Assembly: GCF_036248275.1 (NCBI RefSeq)
Contig: NZ_CP109181.1
Span: 4,278,001 to 4,342,000, forward strand
Length of the DNA: 64,000 nucleotides
From: Streptomyces sp. NBC_01716
Lineage (GTDB): Bacteria; Actinomycetota; Actinomycetes; Streptomycetales; Streptomycetaceae
Direction of reading: 5' to 3'
Part shown: piece by piece, positions 1 through 6,786 of the stretch
Position numbering within the stretch: the stretch's first letter is position 1
How the letters are laid out: each line of letters begins with the position of its first letter
Translations under genes and position numbers: made by a program
Notes under the pieces: model-generated
The model's database searches: none
Told to the model about the DNA's origin: nothing
The model's input: only the letters and a program-made list of their open reading frames with translations

Positions 1-1
1 G

Positions 2-850
2 CCCGTACACCGGCCGGTGCGCGTGAACGCCGTACGACGAGACGGCACACGACTGCGAGTCGAGACAGACCACGGTGCCTGGTCCGCGCGAGCCGTGATC
101 TCGGCGACCGGTACGTGGTGGCGGCCGTTCCTGCCCGCCGTCCCCGGCATGAACGTTTTCACCGGCCGCCAGCTTCACACCGCCGACTACCGGACCCCGG
201 CCGAGTTCGCCGGGCAGCGCGTCGTCGTGGTCGGCGGAGGCAACTCCGGCGCCCAGGTAGCGGCCGGCCTCGCCCACAGCACGGAGCTGACCTGGGTGAC
301 TTCACGCCCGCCGCGCTTCCTCGCCGACGACATCGACGGCCGCGCCCTGTTCGACACTGCGACCGCCCGCCGCCGCGCACTCGACGAAGGCCGCACGGAC
401 ACAGGCGGCGTCGCCTCGCTCGGCGACATCGTCGCCGTACCTCCCGTACGCGAAGCCCGCGACGCCGGACTGCTCAAAGCCCAGCCCATGTTCGACCGCC
501 TCACCTCCGACAGCGCCGAATGGTCCGACGGCACAAGCACCAAGATCGACACCGTCATCTGGTGCACCGGCTTCCGCCCCGCCCTCTCCCACCTCGCCCC
601 GCTCGCCCTGCGCGGACCACGCGGCCACATCCCCACGAACGGCACACAGGCCGCGGGCGAACCCCGTCTCCACCTGCTCGGCTACGGCGACTGGACCGGC
701 CCCGCCTCCGCCACCCTCATCGGCGTCGGCCGCCCCGCCCGAGACGCGGCACGCGACATCGCCGCCCTGCTGCTGACCGTGCAGCAACGCTTCGTACCGG
801 CGCACTGTAGGCAGCAGGGGGCGAAGGTCAGTCATGACGGGCGAGCTTGA
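2..850 (+). CDS. Flavin-dependent monooxygenase, ArsO-like (5' partial)
   Basis: The reading frame is open from base 2, so the gene enters the window from the left; the GTG at 17 is only the first in-frame start codon. What remains is the C-terminal part of a two-dinucleotide-fold FAD/NAD(P)H monooxygenase. The second, NADPH-binding glycine motif VVVVGGGNSG is present (about residues 69-78 of the visible part), followed by the ATG-like segment WCTGFRPAL typical of flavin monooxygenases. The N-terminal FAD motif is missing because of the window edge. It resembles the ArsO product at 2858-3916, which suggests a role in oxidising an arsenical or similar compound. It converges on the next gene and overlaps it by 23 bp. 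Family confident, substrate inferred from neighbours. Confidence 0.8.
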   Translation, partial: PVHRPVRVNAVRRDGTRLRVETDHGAWSARAVISATGTWWRPFLPAVPGMNVFTGRQLHTADYRTPAEFAGQRVVVVGGGNSGAQVAAGLAHSTELTWVTSRPPRFLADDIDGRALFDTATARRRALDEGRTDTGGVASLGDIVAVPPVREARDAGLLKAQPMFDRLTSDSAEWSDGTSTKIDTVIWCTGFRPALSHLAPLALRGPRGHIPTNGTQAAGEPRLHLLGYGDWTGPASATLIGVGRPARDAARDIAALLLTVQQRFVPAHCRQQGAKVSHDGRA

Positions 851-1652
851 CGGCGGAAACGAGCAGGATCACGGCCAGCGCGGGGATGAGCACCAGGTCC
901 GGGAACACGCCAAGGAGCAGTCCTCCCAGCACCGCCCCGGCGATCGAGCCCGCAATCATGATCAGTGTGAAGCGGCGGTTGGCGCCCAGCACGGCGAAAC
1001 TGCCGTCACGGCTGTAGCGGGCGAAGGCCACCAGCATCGTGGGCAGCGACACCAACAGCGAGAGACTTCCCGCCGTCTTGATGTCCACCGCGAACAGCAG
1101 CACGATCGTGGGGATCAGCAACTCGCCCCCGGCCACGCCCATGATCGCCGCGACCACCCCGATACCGAACCCGGCCACGACTCCACAGGGGACCTGCGCC
1201 CACAGCGGCAGGTCGAGCGTCCCCAGTGCGGTGGTGTGGGTGATCATCAGGGCGACGGCCATGAGCACCATCAGGGCGGCCAGCACCTTGTACAGGGTGG
1301 AACTGCGCATCCGCACCGCCCAGGCCGCTCCGGCCCAGGCGCCCAGCAGACTCCCGGCGAGCAGGTTGACCGCGACCGGCCAGCGTACGGCCACCTCGGC
1401 GGCCGAGACCGCTGCCATCCGGGCGGGCAGCGCGACCAGGACCACGACCAGGCTCATCGCCTTGTTCAGGATGACCGCAGAGAGCGCGGCGAACCCGAAG
1501 AAGCTGATGAGCAGCGGCAACCGGAACTCCGCGCCGCCCAGGCCGATCATTCCCCCCAGAACGCCGATGGCCGCACCCGTACCGAACACCACAGGCATCG
1601 AGCGTGTCGAACGCAGGGGAACGAGGTTCTGGTCGGTGGTCATGGCGGGCAT
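828..1652 (-). CDS. TauE/SafE-family membrane permease (sulfite-exporter family)
   Basis: A 274-residue integral membrane protein with about eight hydrophobic segments in two similar halves. Glycine-rich first helices carry the family pattern: GVLGGMIGLGGAEFRLPLL near the N-terminus and GIGVVAAIMGVAGGELLIP in the second half. Known family members export sulfite, sulfoacetate or other small organic anions. Here the gene sits beside arsenic-resistance genes, but no sequence feature fixes its substrate. ATG at 1652 and ATG at 1643 are both possible starts; neither has a strong ribosome-binding site. It is transcribed toward the partial monooxygenase and overlaps its 3' end. Confidence 0.85.
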   Translation of the reverse strand: MPAMTTDQNLVPLRSTRSMPVVFGTGAAIGVLGGMIGLGGAEFRLPLLISFFGFAALSAVILNKAMSLVVVLVALPARMAAVSAAEVAVRWPVAVNLLAGSLLGAWAGAAWAVRMRSSTLYKVLAALMVLMAVALMITHTTALGTLDLPLWAQVPCGVVAGFGIGVVAAIMGVAGGELLIPTIVLLFAVDIKTAGSLSLLVSLPTMLVAFARYSRDGSFAVLGANRRFTLIMIAGSIAGAVLGGLLLGVFPDLVLIPALAVILLVSAVKLARHD

Positions 1653-1885
1653 CTTCGCTGGTCACGTCTCTGGCCCGCTAGGGCGCAGCCTCATCGTCGG
1701 GGAAGAACACCGCGCTCACATCCGGATTTACCCGGGACCGATACAGGCAGGCGATCAGCGGTCACTCCAAAGGCTCCGGCCATCAAGGTCCCCGACAACG
1801 TCACGCGCCCGGTCGATGTCGATACTCATCACCGCATCGTTCCCAGTGCCTCTGACGTCGCGCCCGGCCTTTACGAGGGTGCCCT

Positions 1886-2401
1886 TCAGACGACCTTGGT
1901 GCTGCGGCGTTCGATGAGGAGGACGTCGCGCCAGACGCCGTGGTGGCGGCCGACGCGTTCGCGGGTGCCGATGATGCGGAAGCCGGCTCGTTGGTGAAGT
2001 GCGAGGCTGGCGGTGTTCTGGGGGAAGATGCCGGACTGGATGGTCCAGATGCCGGCGGCCTCAGTGGATTCGATCAGCGCGCCGAGCAGTGCGGAGGCGA
2101 TACCGCGCCCTCGGGCACCGGGGTGGACATACACCGAGTGCTCGACAACTCCCGCGTACGCGGGGCGGTTTGATACGGGTGCAACGGCTGCCCAGCCCGC
2201 TACCGTGCCGTCGTCGGCGAGGGCGGCGAAGCGGTGCTCGGGCAGTTTCGCCGTGTCGAAGGACTCCCAGGACGGTGTTGCGGTTTCGAAGGTCGCGTTG
2301 CCCTCGTCGATGCCGGCCTGGTAGATCGCCAGCACCTCGTCGGCGTGCGCGGCTCGGAGCGGCACGATGACGGTGGGCGCCCGTCCGACGTGGGTGGACA
2401 C
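1886..2401 (-). CDS. arsN1: GNAT N-acetyltransferase, ArsN1-like
   Basis: A 171-residue GNAT protein of the phosphinothricin acetyltransferase type. The acetyl-CoA site is visible as VHPGARGRGIASALL, followed by AGFRIIGTRERVGRHHGVWRD at the C-terminus, as in PAT and ArsN1 proteins. ArsN1 enzymes acetylate the amino group of arsinothricin, an organoarsenical glutamate analogue; PAT enzymes do the same to phosphinothricin. The GTG start at 2401 was chosen because AGGAG lies 7 nt upstream; the longer open frame upstream is a shadow of arsR. It follows arsR on the same strand with a 29-bp gap, so the two are probably co-transcribed. The family is confident; arsinothricin rather than another amine substrate is inferred from the ars context. 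Confidence 0.82.
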   Translation of the reverse strand: MSTHVGRAPTVIVPLRAAHADEVLAIYQAGIDEGNATFETATPSWESFDTAKLPEHRFAALADDGTVAGWAAVAPVSNRPAYAGVVEHSVYVHPGARGRGIASALLGALIESTEAAGIWTIQSGIFPQNTASLALHQRAGFRIIGTRERVGRHHGVWRDVLLIERRSTKVV

Positions 2402-2430
2402 GGTGTGGCTCCTGTGGGTCGGGGCGAAGG

Positions 2431-2799
2431 TCAGGTGCCGGCCGCGGTGGTCAGCAGCTGGCCCATCGCCGCCAGAACGCTGGGCTCCACCCGGTAGTAG
2501 ACCCAGGTGCCTCGCCGCTCGGACGTCAGCAGTCCGGCGTCCTTGAGCTTCTTCAGGTGGTGGGAGACGGTCGGCTGGGAGACACCGACGTCGGAGATGT
2601 CGCACACGCACGCCTCGCCGCCCTCGTGCGAGGCGACGGCCGAGAACAGGCGGAGCCGGACCGGGTCGCCGAGCGCCTTGAACATCCTGGCGGCCACTTC
2701 GGCCTCTTCGGCGCTGAAGGGCCGTTCGGTCAGCGGCGGGCAGCACGGCGCGACGGCAGCCTCGGGCTCCAGCAGCGGCAACACCTGCACATTCGACAT
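2431..2799 (-). CDS. arsR: ArsR-family metalloregulatory repressor
   Basis: A 122-residue winged-helix repressor. The arsenite-binding signature appears as EACVCDIS at the start of the recognition region, followed by the helix-turn-helix GVSQPTVSHHLKKLKDAGLL and the wing ERRGTWVYYRV. An extra CC pair occurs near the N-terminus (APCCPP). ArsR repressors bind operator DNA and leave it when trivalent arsenic or antimony binds the cysteines. The ATG at 2799 has no clear Shine-Dalgarno sequence and lies directly against the 24-bp promoter element at 2800-2823, so the transcript may be leaderless or nearly so. It heads a minus-strand unit with the ArsN1-like gene. Confidence 0.93.
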   Translation of the reverse strand: MSNVQVLPLLEPEAAVAPCCPPLTERPFSAEEAEVAARMFKALGDPVRLRLFSAVASHEGGEACVCDISDVGVSQPTVSHHLKKLKDAGLLTSERRGTWVYYRVEPSVLAAMGQLLTTAAGT

Positions 2800-2823
2800 A
2801 CGTCTATGTTGACACACATCGAA
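2800..2823 (-). promoter_or_regulatory. Putative ArsR operator/promoter of arsR
   Basis: This 24-bp stretch matches 21 of 24 positions with 3939-3962, upstream of arsO. Both copies contain GTCTATGTTGAC followed by a 4-nt variable spacer and ATCGAA (plus-strand reading). The repeat before two minus-strand genes beside arsR makes it the best candidate for the ArsR operator, overlapping the promoter. No footprint evidence is available. Confidence 0.6.
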
Positions 2824-2857
2824 CCAAGCGCCCAGAGGCTGCCGCTGCCGTGGACGG

Positions 2858-3916
2858 TTACGCGAGGCTGAGGCGGTCCGCGAGGCGACGGGCGGCGCGC
2901 TGCGCGTCGCGGCCGACGCCTCGCAGGGAGGCGGAGGAGAGGCTGCGCTGCCACTCCAGGCCCACATACGCCAGAGCGGGATGGGTGAGGGAGGCTCCGT
3001 CGCGGTGACGGGGGCGACCCTGCCCGTCCAGTGCGCCAAGGGGGGCGAGATAGGCGAGGTCGGGATGGTAGCCGGTGGCCAGGACAATGGTGTCGACGTG
3101 CTCGGTCGTACCGTCCTGCCAAGTCAGTTCGGCGCCGTCGATGCCCGTGAACAGCGGGCGCCGGTCGGGCGCCCGGGCCGCGAGAGCCGCCCGATAGCGG
3201 CCGTCGTCGATGACGGCCATGGTGGCCGGAGCCTTCTGGAAGCGGCCGAGCGGCGCGGTGTCCAGGCCGGTGACCTTGAGCCAGAAGTGCAGATCCTTCC
3301 CTGCCAGCGGGCGCTGCTTGAACCACTTCACCGGCGCCCGGCTGGCGAGGGTGACACGGGAGCGCAGGGCGAGTTCCGACGCGATCTGCACGGCGGAGTT
3401 GCCGGCGCCCACCACCACGACGCGCTGCCCGGCGAAGGGCTCGGGGCTGCGGTAGTCGGTGACGTGCAGGACTCTTCCGGCGAAGGAGTCCAGGCCCGGC
3501 AGCGCGGGGCGCTTGGGCCGGCCGAAACCGCCGGTCGCGGCCACCACGGCTCGGGCGCCGGCCTCGGATCCGTCAGCCATGGTGAGCGTGAACCCGTCCC
3601 CGTCCGGGCGGACTTCACGCACCCGCCGGCTGGTACGTATCTCGGCGTCCAGCCGGTCGGCGTACCGCAGGAGGTAGGCGACGACCTCGTCGCGGTGGGG
3701 GTAGCGGTCCGGGTCGCCGCCGAACGGCAGACCGGGCAGCGAGCTGTACCGGGCGGGCGAGAAGAGGGTGAGGCTGTCGTAGTAGTACGGCCAGGAACCT
3801 GCCGCCTGATCGGACGCCTCCAGGACCACCGGCTTCAGCCCTCGTCCACGCAGGGCGTGGGCGGCGGCGAGACCGGACTGCCCGCCCCCGATGACCGCGA
3901 CGTCAAGCCGTTCCAT
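2858..3916 (-). CDS. arsO: ArsO-type FAD/NAD(P)H-dependent monooxygenase
   Basis: A 352-residue flavoprotein. The FAD-binding motif AVIGGGQSG begins at about residue 7, the NADPH motif VVVVGAGNSA is near residue 170, and the flavin-monooxygenase segment LATGYHPDL is near residue 285. ArsO proteins are common in ars operons and are thought to oxidise arsenicals, but their chemistry is less settled than that of ArsC or ArsH. ATG at 3916 is preceded by GTGGGAG. It diverges from the flavoprotein at 4022, and the 24-bp element shared with arsR lies between them. The large antisense frame running to 5068 is a shadow. Confidence 0.88.
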   Translation of the reverse strand: MERLDVAVIGGGQSGLAAAHALRGRGLKPVVLEASDQAAGSWPYYYDSLTLFSPARYSSLPGLPFGGDPDRYPHRDEVVAYLLRYADRLDAEIRTSRRVREVRPDGDGFTLTMADGSEAGARAVVAATGGFGRPKRPALPGLDSFAGRVLHVTDYRSPEPFAGQRVVVVGAGNSAVQIASELALRSRVTLASRAPVKWFKQRPLAGKDLHFWLKVTGLDTAPLGRFQKAPATMAVIDDGRYRAALAARAPDRRPLFTGIDGAELTWQDGTTEHVDTIVLATGYHPDLAYLAPLGALDGQGRPRHRDGASLTHPALAYVGLEWQRSLSSASLRGVGRDAQRAARRLADRLSLA

Positions 3917-3930
3917 CACACTCCCACTGA

Positions 3931-3962
3931 TTCGATAAACGTCTATGTTGACGGCCATCGAA
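3931..3962. promoter_or_regulatory. Divergent arsO/flavoprotein operator region
   Basis: It contains the second copy of the 24-bp element (3939-3962; core GTCTATGTTGAC). It is flanked by an inverted TTCGAT at 3931-3936 and ATCGAA at 3957-3962, giving a partial dyad. It lies between arsO (minus) and the flavoprotein gene at 4022 (plus), so one repressor could control both directions. Confidence 0.55.
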
Positions 3963-4021
3963 TCAGATGGCAGGCTGGGCGTGCAAGTCATTGACGGATG
4001 TCGAACCAAGGAGGAGTCGCC

Positions 4022-5434
4022 GTGTCTGCGCCGCTCACCGACGTGTCCACCACCGCCCTGCCGACCGTGGTGATCGGAGCCGGCCCCGTCGGCCTGGCCG
4101 CCGCCGCCCACCTCACCGAGCGCGGCATCGAGCCCCTGGTCCTGGAAGCCGGGCCCGCCGCGGGCAGCGCCGTACGCGAGTGGGGGCACGTACGGCTGTT
4201 CTCGACCTGGTCCGAACTCGTCGACCCGGCCGCCGAAAAGCTCCTGGCGCCCACCGGCTGGACCGCCCCCGACGGCGCCGCCTACCCCTCCGGCGCGAAC
4301 TGGGCCGAGCAGTACCTCCAGCCCCTCGCCGACCTCCTCGCTGACAAGGTCCGCTACGGCGCGACCGTCACCGGCGTCTCCCGGCTCGGGCGCGACCGTA
4401 TCGTCGACGCCGACCGCGAGCAGCAGCCCTTCACCGTACGCATCAGGCTCACCGACGGCACCGAGCAGCGGATCCTCGCCCGCGCCGTGATCGACGCCTC
4501 CGGCACCTGGACCACCCCCAGCCCCATCGGCGCCGACGGGCTGCCCGCCCTCGGCGAGCACGCTGCCTCCGCGCGTATCTCCTACCGCATCCCCGACCTC
4601 AAGGACCCGGCCGTCCGCGCCCGTTACGCCGGCAGGCGCACCGCCGTGATCGGCTCCGGCGCCTCCGCGTTCACCGCCCTCGCCTCGTTGGCGGACATCG
4701 CCAAGGACGAACCGGGTACGCACACGGTGTGGATCCTGCGGCGCGGTATCAGCGGCTCGACCTTCGGCGGCGGCACCGCCGACCAGCTGCCCGCCCGCGG
4801 CGCGCTCGGCCTGGCCGCGAAGGCCGCCGTCGACAACGGATACGCCGACGCGGTTACGGGCTTCCGCACCGAGTCCGTCGAGCCCGCCGGGGACGGACGC
4901 CTGGTTCTGACCGGCGAGGACGGCCGCCGGCTCGACCCGGTCGACGAGATCATCGTCCTGACCGGCCTGCGCCCCGACCTGTCCTTCCTCTCCGAGATCC
5001 GCCTCCGCCTCGACGAGCGGCTCCAGGCACCGGTCGAACTGGCACCGCTGATCGACCCCAACCAGCACTCATGCGGCACCGTCTACCCCCACGGACACCG
5101 CGAACTGTCCCACCCCGAACCCGGTATCTACCTGGTCGGCATGAAGTCCTACAGCCGCGCCCCCACCTTCCTCGCGATGACCGGATACGAGCAGGTCCGC
5201 TCCGTAGTGGCAGCCATCGCCGGAGACACCGAATCCGCCGACCGCATCGAACTCACCCTTCCCGAGAGCGGAGTCTGCGGCGGCGCCGGCCTCTTCGACG
5301 ACCCCGCCGGCACGGAGCAGAGCGACGGCGGGGGCTGCTGCGCACCGGAACCCGCGCTCGTACAGATCGGCGCCGCCACCGTGGCGACCGGAGCGGCCGA
5401 AGGCGAGCAGGCCCCTGGCGGCTGCTGCTCGTGA
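4022..5434 (+). CDS. FAD-dependent NAD(P)-binding oxidoreductase with cysteine-rich tail
   Basis: A 470-residue flavoprotein. Residues 16-24 hold the FAD motif VVIGAGPVG, and a second glycine motif AVIGSGASAF lies near residue 215. The last 50 residues are unusual: VCGGAG, then a GGGCCAP pair and a terminal GGCCS. Vicinal cysteines of this kind can bind trivalent arsenic or other soft metals, but that is inference. The GTG at 4022 was chosen over the ATG at 3998 because GGAGGAG lies 7-8 nt upstream. The stop codon overlaps the start of the MFS gene (GTGA), so the two are translationally coupled and probably act on one compound. It is distinct from ArsO and nearer to a larger flavoprotein group found in actinobacterial ars loci. 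Confidence 0.82.
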   Translation: MSAPLTDVSTTALPTVVIGAGPVGLAAAAHLTERGIEPLVLEAGPAAGSAVREWGHVRLFSTWSELVDPAAEKLLAPTGWTAPDGAAYPSGANWAEQYLQPLADLLADKVRYGATVTGVSRLGRDRIVDADREQQPFTVRIRLTDGTEQRILARAVIDASGTWTTPSPIGADGLPALGEHAASARISYRIPDLKDPAVRARYAGRRTAVIGSGASAFTALASLADIAKDEPGTHTVWILRRGISGSTFGGGTADQLPARGALGLAAKAAVDNGYADAVTGFRTESVEPAGDGRLVLTGEDGRRLDPVDEIIVLTGLRPDLSFLSEIRLRLDERLQAPVELAPLIDPNQHSCGTVYPHGHRELSHPEPGIYLVGMKSYSRAPTFLAMTGYEQVRSVVAAIAGDTESADRIELTLPESGVCGGAGLFDDPAGTEQSDGGGCCAPEPALVQIGAATVATGAAEGEQAPGGCCS

Positions 5435-6654
5435 CGGAGCTTCACACCCGCGGGGCCGCGACCGGAACAGGGGACCGGTCGCGGCCCCGCGCCGTACTCC
5501 CCGCACTGTGTGCCACACAGATCACCAGCTGGGGCATCATCTTCTACGCCTTCCCCGTACTGAACCCCGCCATCATCGCGGACACAGGCTGGCCACCCGG
5601 CGCCACAACAGGAGCGTTCTCCCTCGCGCTGCTCATCTCCGCTTTCGCCGGCATCCGCGTCGGCCGCATCATCGATCACCGAGGCCCGCGCACCGTCATG
5701 ACCGCAGGCTCCGTCCTCGGCGTCGTGAGCCTCCTCATCATCGCCGCCGCCCCGAACCTCCCGCTCTTCTTCGCCGGTTGGCTGCTCGCCGGACTCGCGA
5801 TGGCAGCAACCTTCTACCAGCCCGCCTTCGCCGCCCTCACCCGCTGGTGGGCCCCCGACCACGTCCGCGCCCTCACGATCGTCACCCTCGCGGGCGGCCT
5901 CGCCTCCACCGTCTTCGCACCCATCACCGCCGCGCTCGCCGACCACATGTCCTGGCGAGCCACGTACGGCGTCCTTGCACTCGTCCTCGCCGCAGTGACC
6001 GTCCCCACCCACGCCCTGGCACTCAAAGCACTCTGGCCCGCCGTACCCCTGGCCTTGCCCGTCCAGACCGGCGACTCCGCGACCGCAGTGGCCCACAGCC
6101 GCCCCTTCTGGGTGCTTGCCGCAGCCCTGACCCTCTCAGCGCTCACCGTCTCCGCCGTCGTCGTGGCCCTGGTCCCGCTCCTCTTGGAGCGCGGTTACTC
6201 AACCGACGAAGCAGCCTGGGCGCTCGGTATCGGCGGCGCTGGCCAGACACTCGGCCGGGCCCTCTACGCCACCCTCGCCCGACGCTCCGGGACAACCGTC
6301 CGTACGACCGCGCTGATCGCCCTCGGCGGCCTCACCACCGCCACACTCGGCCTGGTCCCCGGCCCCTACACCGTGCTGGTAGCCCTGTCGATCACGGCCG
6401 GAATGGTGCGCGGAAATCTCACCCTGCTCCAGGCCACCGCCGTCACCGACCGCTGGGGCGCCACTCACTACGGCCGCCTGTCCGGAATCCTCGCCGCACC
6501 AGTCACCGTGGCGTCAGCTCTCGCACCGTGGGCTGGCGCAGTGTTGGCAGGACCACTCGGTGGCTACGACGGGCTCTTCCTCGCACTCGCCATCAGCTCG
6601 GCCGCCGCAGCTGTCCTGTCCGTCACGTCTGGCCGCCTTACCTTGCGCCATTGA
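5431..6654 (+). CDS. MFS transporter coupled to the arsenic-island flavoprotein
   Basis: A 407-residue major facilitator with about 12 membrane segments; the conserved loop 2-3 motif appears as RVGRIIDHRGPR. The GTG at 5431 overlaps the TGA of the preceding flavoprotein gene by four bases (GTGA). Coupling to an oxidoreductase suggests export of the modified compound, comparable in logic to other ars exporters; the substrate cannot be read from the sequence. No gapA-like gene is present beside it, which argues against the ArsJ system. Its stop codon lies within ATTGA (6650-6654), the target site duplicated by the Tn3-family transposon that follows, so the insertion left the protein intact. Confidence 0.85.
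   Translation: MTELHTRGAATGTGDRSRPRAVLPALCATQITSWGIIFYAFPVLNPAIIADTGWPPGATTGAFSLALLISAFAGIRVGRIIDHRGPRTVMTAGSVLGVVSLLIIAAAPNLPLFFAGWLLAGLAMAATFYQPAFAALTRWWAPDHVRALTIVTLAGGLASTVFAPITAALADHMSWRATYGVLALVLAAVTVPTHALALKALWPAVPLALPVQTGDSATAVAHSRPFWVLAAALTLSALTVSAVVVALVPLLLERGYSTDEAAWALGIGGAGQTLGRALYATLARRSGTTVRTTALIALGGLTTATLGLVPGPYTVLVALSITAGMVRGNLTLLQATAVTDRWGATHYGRLSGILAAPVTVASALAPWAGAVLAGPLGGYDGLFLALAISSAAAAVLSVTSGRLTLRH
6650..6654. repeat. Left target-site duplication ATTGA
   Basis: ATTGA immediately before the left inverted repeat is identical to ATTGA at 13814-13818 immediately after the right one. A 5-bp duplication is the Tn3-family standard. The last three bases are the stop codon of the MFS gene. 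Confidence 0.85.
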
Positions 6655-6685
6655 CGGCCTCGGGGAACATCGGTACAGCCGTTGG
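6655..6685 (+). repeat. Left terminal inverted repeat
   Basis: 31 bp matching the right end in inverted orientation at 30 of 31 positions; the mismatch is C/G at position 26. Weak similarity continues for a few bases further, consistent with a 38-bp Tn3-type end. Confidence 0.88.
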
Positions 6686-6786
6686 CGCTGAGAACGATCA
6701 TGGTCGGCTAGCACACCGGCTGGGGGCTCCGCTGGGGTTCGGGCAAAGATCGCCGGGTGGGTACCGGGGCTGGCTACGGTCCGTTC

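Noticed and set aside
834..1997. Long plus-strand open frame over the TauE/SafE gene
   Set aside because: It is antisense to a clear membrane protein and consists of Gln/His/Arg-rich nonsense typical of GC-rich shadows.
5431..6654. MFS gene as ArsJ
   Set aside because: ArsJ works with a glyceraldehyde-3-phosphate dehydrogenase encoded next to it; none is present, and the coupled partner is a flavoprotein.
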